From assembly GCA_020351995.1 (NCBI GenBank), contig CP070674.1:1859219-1917316 (forward strand): DNA of 58,098 bases. Reading direction: 5' to 3'. Shown piece after piece: positions 54,130-58,098 of this stretch (within the stretch, counting starts at the first letter, position 1; the number at the start of each line of letters is the position of its first letter). The translations under genes and the position numbers were made by a program. The notes under the pieces were generated by a model, which did no database searches, had not been told where the DNA came from, and saw only the letters and a program-made list of their open reading frames with translations. This stretch comes from Candidatus Zixiibacteriota bacterium. GTDB lineage: Bacteria; Zixibacteria; MSB-5A5; GN15; FEB-12.

Positions 54130-54807
54130 ATGAATAGGAGTTGTCACGTATTGAAGCTGTTTCGGGGCTGCCTGGTCCTGCCGCTACTGGTGCTGCTGAC
54201 CGTTGGCGCTGAGGTCTCGAAGGCCGCCAAAGTCAGGCAGTTCGATGTTGGCTTGAGGGCGGGGCTGAGCTTGGCCAGCCTCGGTGGTGAAAACGGCGAT
54301 ATGTATGAAAATAGCCGTACCGGTCTTTTAGGTGGTGGGTTTGTCAGATACAGAGTGTCGAATCTGGTCTCGCTGGAAACCGACGTGTCCTACTTGAGGA
54401 AGGGCGGCAAGGGAGAGATGCTGGTCGCGGACTACAAGACGAATGAAATCACTACCGCAGAAAACGTACTGGTGCTCAACCGGGTGGTGGTTACTCCCGC
54501 ATTGGTCTTCACTCTGCCTGTTAAGGGACAGATTCGGCCTTCCCTGCTGGGAGGTGTGTCGGTTGCTTTTGCGGGTTCATCTCAGATTGAAGTTGAAGGA
54601 TTCGAGCCGGTTGATATATCCGAGTACACAAAAAGCACAATCGTGGGGTACGTAGTTGGCGTAGAGCTGGCTTACCACCTGGAGTCGACAAGAGTATTCA
54701 TTGATCTTCGCTATTCACGTGACACTGGCGATTTCTTTGAGCCGGAATCGTTTGAGTGGATAAGCCAAATCATGTCGATTGGCTTTGGCGTTGGGTTTGA
54801 GATCTAA
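54130..54807 (+). CDS. Outer-membrane beta-barrel protein 1 (porin-family, 8-stranded type)
   Basis: This 225-residue protein has a signal peptide (LVLPLLVLLTVGAEVSKA) and then a small barrel of alternating strands. It begins FDVGLRAGLSLASLGGENGD and includes LLGGGFVRYRVSNLVSLETD, LRKGGKGEM, RPSLLGGVSVAFAGSSQ and the last strand ending FGVGFEI with no aromatic terminal residue. This matches the OMP_b-brl_2/porin-family group. It lies 28 bases after atpA, before any terminator, so it is probably co-transcribed with the ATP synthase. It is most similar to barrel 2. No substrate can be named. Confidence 0.8.
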   Translation: MNRSCHVLKLFRGCLVLPLLVLLTVGAEVSKAAKVRQFDVGLRAGLSLASLGGENGDMYENSRTGLLGGGFVRYRVSNLVSLETDVSYLRKGGKGEMLVADYKTNEITTAENVLVLNRVVVTPALVFTLPVKGQIRPSLLGGVSVAFAGSSQIEVEGFEPVDISEYTKSTIVGYVVGVELAYHLESTRVFIDLRYSRDTGDFFEPESFEWISQIMSIGFGVGFEI

Positions 54808-54840
54808 TGGCGTTTTGTTATGACAGGGATCCAGCGACGA

Positions 54841-54917
54841 GAGGAAGGGTTTTAGAAGCAATTTAAGCCATGATTGACCCACCTCGATACGGATCAGGCA
54901 AGTGGAGGGAAGAACAG
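54841..54917 (+). repeat. Vestige of the atpA 3' end and leader, duplicated before barrel 2
   Basis: Bases 54854-54876 match 54082-54104 (the last atpA codons, stop and following bases) at 21 of 23 positions. The ribosome-site segment before the ATG at 54918 (GGAGGGAAGAACAGATGA) also resembles that before 54130 (GGAGGGGAAATACAGATGA). The block was evidently copied together with the barrel gene; the part between is diverged. Confidence 0.7.
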
Positions 54918-55601
54918 ATGAGAAGGAACAAAACATTAATCAAGCTTCTGAGCGGTTGCGTGATCTTATCGCTTGTGTTGGCATGCGCCGCAAGCGCCCG
55001 GACACCGGAGGGCAAACGATTCGAAGTCGGCCTCAGGGGCGGGCTTGCCGTGGGCAGCATCGAGGGTGAGGAGAGCTACCTCTGGGAAAAGTCAAGGACG
55101 GGCTTTCTCGGCAGTGCCTTCGCGCGTTATGCGGTAGCCGATTTGATTTCTCTTGAAATGAACGTCGGCTACGTAATGAAAGGGGGCAAGACGGATATCC
55201 CGCTTACCGACTATACGGAGGGGGCAGAGCCCGGTGAGATAAGCGGGTATGTACAAGCCACGCTTATCTCGGACCGTGTTGAGATGGTTCCCGTGGTAGC
55301 GGTCACTGTTCCTGTCCATGAGAAGATTAGACCTGCAATTCTGGGCGGGATATCATTGGCCTTTGCCGGCTCATCAAAGGCCAAGTTGGACGACTACGAC
55401 CCTTATGACTTGTCTGAGGCTACCACCAGCACTAATTGGGGATTCGTGGTCGGAGCGGAAGTGGCCTATCAGTTTGAGTCGGCCAGAGTCTTCGCAGATA
55501 TCAGATATTCGCGTGACTTTGGCGATTTTCACGAATCGGACCTGCTTGAGTGGATTAACGAGGTTGTATCGATAGGCGTGGGGATCGGGTTTAAACTATA
55601 G
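54918..55601 (+). CDS. Outer-membrane beta-barrel protein 2
   Basis: This protein of about 227 residues has a signal peptide (LIKLLSGCVILSLVLACAASA) and a small barrel. It is closely related to barrel 1: FEVGLRGGLAVGSIEGEES, then SRTGFLGSAFARYAVADLIS, VMKGGKTDIPL, RPAILGGISLAFAGSSKA, RVFADIRYSRDFGDFHESD and the last strand ending IGVGIGFKL. The ATG at 54918 follows GGAGGGAAGAAC; an in-frame ATG at 54870 has no such site and lies in the atpA vestige. The protein probably arose by tandem duplication with barrel 1. Confidence 0.8.
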   Translation: MRRNKTLIKLLSGCVILSLVLACAASARTPEGKRFEVGLRGGLAVGSIEGEESYLWEKSRTGFLGSAFARYAVADLISLEMNVGYVMKGGKTDIPLTDYTEGAEPGEISGYVQATLISDRVEMVPVVAVTVPVHEKIRPAILGGISLAFAGSSKAKLDDYDPYDLSEATTSTNWGFVVGAEVAYQFESARVFADIRYSRDFGDFHESDLLEWINEVVSIGVGIGFKL

Positions 55602-55669
55602 ATGAAAGAATTGTTCGAGGACAACCTGGCATCGGCAGCGAGATATTGGACAGTGAGGAGTAACAAAGT

Positions 55670-56380
55670 ATGAGACGCGCCTTAACAATTCGGAGAATCG
55701 GCTTTGTTGTCTTATTGACGGTCGCCGCGGTGCTGGTCTGTTCCGTTGTCTCGGCGCAGTCACCGGCCAAGTTGATGGGGCAAAATTTCGAGTTTGGCGT
55801 CAGAGGCGGTATCAGTTGGGCCGAGCTTGTGCATGAGAATTCCTTTTCGGGCATTGACAGCCGCATGACCTTTTCTGTGGGCGGGTTCTGGGCTTTTCCT
55901 GTATCGTCGCGTTTCGCCCTTCAACCGGAGCTGACATATAAGCGCTACGGGCACTCGTACTATGTAGTATACACAACAGAGGACTATCCGGACGGTTACG
56001 CCGAAGGCGTGTTCAGTCGTAAGCTGGACTACGTCGCAATCAGCTCGATGGTGCGGTTTCAGCCTTTGAATCGGGGGATACTGTTGCCTTTCCTTCTGGC
56101 CGGTCCCCGTCTTGATGTCAAGGTCCGTGCCGAACAAGGTCTTGAGGACGACTACTATGACATACACACTGCCAAGAAAGCGACCTTCGGGCTCGATTTC
56201 GGCGGGATGCTGGTCTTAAATCTCGAAACACCAATATTTATCGACATAAGGGGTTCGCTTGGCCTGACAGAGGCTTTTGATATACACGGTTTCCGGATGG
56301 ATGGCACGACAATAGAAGCGGTGGAGCTGAATGTGAAAGGCAACATGCTTTCGATAACAGCGGGATTCATTTTCATGTAG
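55670..56380 (+). CDS. Outer-membrane beta-barrel protein 3
   Basis: This 236-residue protein has a signal peptide (IGFVVLLTVAAVLVCSVVSAQS) and a small barrel: FEFGVRGGISWAELVHENSF, then VGGFWAFPVSSRFALQPELT, LDYVAISSMVRFQPL, LLAGPRLDVKVRAEQ, LETPIFIDIRGSLGLTEAFD, ending SITAGFIFM. It is more like barrel 4 than barrels 1 and 2, so the array consists of two sub-pairs. GTGAGGAGTAACAAAGT supplies the ribosome site. The 68 bases before it may hold a trace of the atpG 3' end (weak). Confidence 0.78.
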   Translation: MRRALTIRRIGFVVLLTVAAVLVCSVVSAQSPAKLMGQNFEFGVRGGISWAELVHENSFSGIDSRMTFSVGGFWAFPVSSRFALQPELTYKRYGHSYYVVYTTEDYPDGYAEGVFSRKLDYVAISSMVRFQPLNRGILLPFLLAGPRLDVKVRAEQGLEDDYYDIHTAKKATFGLDFGGMLVLNLETPIFIDIRGSLGLTEAFDIHGFRMDGTTIEAVELNVKGNMLSITAGFIFM

Positions 56381-56427
56381 GGCAGAGTAGGCAGGTAAGG
56401 ACCTGAAAGAAGATATTATAGACGGAT

Positions 56428-57162
56428 ATGCCGACACTTAGAGAGGTAAAAAAGCGAATTAGGACGCTCGAGTCAACCAGGCGCATCGCCAAGACTGTGG
56501 GGATGGTCATGGTGGTGATTCTGCTGTCAATTTCGGTCAGCAATGCTCAGGCACCTGACCGTGTAGTTAACCAGAAGCTGGAAATCGGTCTTAGGGGTGG
56601 CGTAAGTTGGGCTAGATTTGTCGGACAGGATAATAATCCGAATGCCGATCCACGAAAAGGGTTTACTCTGGGGGGTTACGCCAGGATCCCTATTTCCTCT
56701 CGGTTCTCTCTTCAACCCGATGTAGCTTACACGCAAAAAGGGGAGAGCGTTGTGGTTATTATTCCAGACGATTTCGAGGAAATAGCACTTAGCTTTGAGG
56801 TTGACTATATCGATATCGCGTCGCTCATCAGCTTAGATTTTGGCTGGAAATGGAATGTTCAACCTTCTCTGTTAGTGGGGCCGTGGCTGGCATTTAATGT
56901 TAATTCACAGAGAGGAGCCGGCATAAGCATACCGAATGTGAATACTTCATGGGGTTTGGTTTTCGGCGGTCGCGCCCGAATCGGTGCGGACAGACTTGGC
57001 TTCATTTTCGACGTAAGATATTCACTGGGATTGTCAGATGCATTCAAGAATGATGACGACTGGACGCCGGATGATTTTGACCCCGACAACCCGGGAATAC
57101 CATTGAATCTGGATGTCAAAACTAATGCTCTGTTGGTCACTCTGGGATTGGCGATCTGGTGA
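56428..57162 (+). CDS. Outer-membrane beta-barrel protein 4 with an AtpG-derived N-terminus (chimera)
   Basis: This 244-residue protein begins MPTLREVKKRIRTLESTRRI, almost exactly the start of AtpG (57205). Of the first 27 residues 21 are identical, and codons 1-22 agree at 57 of 66 bases. From residue 26 it changes to a hydrophobic stretch (MVMVVILLSISVSNAQA), so the AtpG segment serves as a long basic n-region of a signal peptide. A barrel follows: LEIGLRGGVSWARFVGQDNN, VGGKT-like strands, SSRFSLQPDVAYTQKGES, PSLLVGPWLAFNV and ending LVTLGLAIW. It resembles barrel 3. Internal ATGs at residues 26 and 28 lack a ribosome site and would remove all positive charges. Its start could mislead annotation into calling it an ATP synthase gamma subunit. 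Confidence 0.85.
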   Translation: MPTLREVKKRIRTLESTRRIAKTVGMVMVVILLSISVSNAQAPDRVVNQKLEIGLRGGVSWARFVGQDNNPNADPRKGFTLGGYARIPISSRFSLQPDVAYTQKGESVVVIIPDDFEEIALSFEVDYIDIASLISLDFGWKWNVQPSLLVGPWLAFNVNSQRGAGISIPNVNTSWGLVFGGRARIGADRLGFIFDVRYSLGLSDAFKNDDDWTPDDFDPDNPGIPLNLDVKTNALLVTLGLAIW

Positions 57163-57204
57163 GTAACAGATTAGTAAGTGTTATTATTAGCATGAACGGA
57201 ATAT

Positions 57205-58074
57205 ATGCCAACACTTAGAGAAGTAAAAAAACGAATTCGGACGGTCGAGTCGACCAAGCGTATCACCAAGGCCATGGAAATGGTCGCGGCGGCGAACCTG
57301 CGCAGGGCCCAGCAGCGTGTCGAACAGTCACGCCCATACAACCGGGTTTTGGAGCAGCTGCTCAGTCACCTGGCGGCGGCGTCGACTGATGAGATCACGC
57401 ATCCGTTTTTCGAGGAACGCGAGATAAAGAAGAAGACGCTGGTGCTTATCACCTCCGACAGGGGTCTTTGCGGTTCGTATAACGGCAACGCTATCCGTCG
57501 GGCGGCCCAGTGGCTAAGAGAGAACGAAGAGTTCGAATGCGAGCTGGTCACTATCGGGAAGAAGGGCAACGATTTCTTCAAGCGTCGCAAGTGGCCGGTC
57601 GCGCAGTTCTACGGTGATTGGGGTGGATCTATCGACTACGAAAAAGCCAAGGAGATCGCCCGTTTTCTGACCTGGCGCTTTATTCATGGCGAGACGGACG
57701 AGATCAGTCTGTTATATACGGCCTTCATATCCACCGTGAGGTATCGTCTGTCGATTGATCGTTATCTGCCTGTGGCCCGACCCGAGGAAAAGGAAAAAGA
57801 AGTCGGCTACAACATTGATTATATCTTCGAGCCATCGGCCGAAGCCATATACAGCTCGATTCTGCCCAACTATACGACTTCAAAGTTAATAATCGCCCTT
57901 GCGGAATCGTTTGCGTCCGAGCACGGCAGCCGTATGATCGCCATGGGCAACGCGACTTCGAACGCCGAGGAGATGGTCGATACGTTGACCTTACAGTACA
58001 ATAAGGCCCGGCAGGCTCAGATTACCAAGGAATTGCTCGAGGTAGTATCCGGCGCCGAAGCGCTGAGCGGATAA
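57205..58074 (+). CDS. atpG: ATP synthase F1 subunit gamma
   Basis: This 289-residue central shaft subunit has the family start LREVKKRIRTVESTKRITKAMEMVAAANLRRAQ, and LVLITSDRGLCGSYNGN near residue 78. The C-terminal signature FASEHGSRMIAMGNATSNA is followed by the long helix AEEMVDTLTLQYNKARQAQI. Length and motifs are intact, so this is the working copy despite the AtpG-like head on the gene before it. It starts 42 bases after barrel 4, with a weak AACGGAATAT leader. atpD and atpC are expected downstream of the window. Confidence 0.97.
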   Translation: MPTLREVKKRIRTVESTKRITKAMEMVAAANLRRAQQRVEQSRPYNRVLEQLLSHLAAASTDEITHPFFEEREIKKKTLVLITSDRGLCGSYNGNAIRRAAQWLRENEEFECELVTIGKKGNDFFKRRKWPVAQFYGDWGGSIDYEKAKEIARFLTWRFIHGETDEISLLYTAFISTVRYRLSIDRYLPVARPEEKEKEVGYNIDYIFEPSAEAIYSSILPNYTTSKLIIALAESFASEHGSRMIAMGNATSNAEEMVDTLTLQYNKARQAQITKELLEVVSGAEALSG

Positions 58075-58098
58075 AAAGAATCTGAAAAAGAATATTTT

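Noticed and set aside
56428-57162. Interpretation as a frameshifted or truncated second atpG
   Set aside because: Only the first ~27 codons are AtpG-like; the rest is a full barrel in one open frame, so it is a chimera and not a broken gamma subunit.

Overview
The window is a chromosomal segment of a Gram-negative, aerobically respiring bacterium. The evidence is several signal peptides and lipoboxes, outer-membrane beta-barrel proteins, carboxypeptidase-regulatory-like (CarboxypepD) domains, a GldFG-type ABC system, DUF5686 and an alternative complex III. This mix points to the Fibrobacteres-Chlorobi-Bacteroidetes side of the tree, possibly a candidate phylum such as Zixibacteria. The placement is inferred from gene content only. 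I see no phage, insertion sequence, CRISPR array or rRNA. There is one tRNA, tRNA-Lys(CTT).

Layout. 1-6.8 kb: end of recO, glyS, a patatin-like lipase, and three minus-strand genes (P-loop kinase, TPR protein, GlpX-like phosphatase). 7-12 kb: a three-gene GldA / GldF-GldG fusion / DUF4340 operon. 12-17.1 kb: a tandem family of secreted CarboxypepD proteins, two of them carrying a YfbK-type von Willebrand A module and one an internally deleted derivative. 17.1-22.3 kb: minus-strand epimerase, large secreted M14 peptidase and AI-2E-type permease. 22.8-28.6 kb: a Myb/SANT protein with a protamine-like tail, a cupin, Mn-type superoxide dismutase, tRNA-Lys, an O-antigen ligase-like protein and a DUF5686 protein. 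28.9-44.3 kb: the respiratory block, with heme O synthase, a six-subunit alternative complex III (ActABCDEF), a small membrane protein, SCO, caa3-type oxidase subunits II-I-III-IV, heme A synthase, a second SCO and a DUF420 protein. 44.4-46.8 kb: two paralogous DNRLRE lipoproteins, each with its own promoter-like and hairpin elements. 46.9-49.4 kb: phosphoenolpyruvate synthase. 49.6-58.1 kb: the ATP synthase operon atpZ-I-B-E-F-H-A, then four outer-membrane beta-barrel genes, then atpG; atpD and atpC, if present, lie outside the window.

Functionally, the 29-44 kb block takes electrons from quinol through ActA-F to a cytochrome c domain on oxidase subunit II and then to oxygen. The operon at 49.6 kb uses the resulting gradient. 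CtaB and CtaA supply heme A, and the SCO proteins supply copper.

The most unusual feature is the stretch between atpA and atpG. Four tandem beta-barrel genes sit inside the ATP synthase operon. The fourth (56428-57162) begins with a diverged copy of the first codons of atpG, which now supply the basic n-region of its signal peptide. A vestige of the 3' end of atpA lies before the second barrel gene. These junction duplications record how the array was inserted and expanded. Other notable items are the SANT-protamine-like protein, the CarboxypepD-plug-vWA fusion with its deleted sibling, the divergent GlpX-like protein and the twin DNRLRE lipoproteins.
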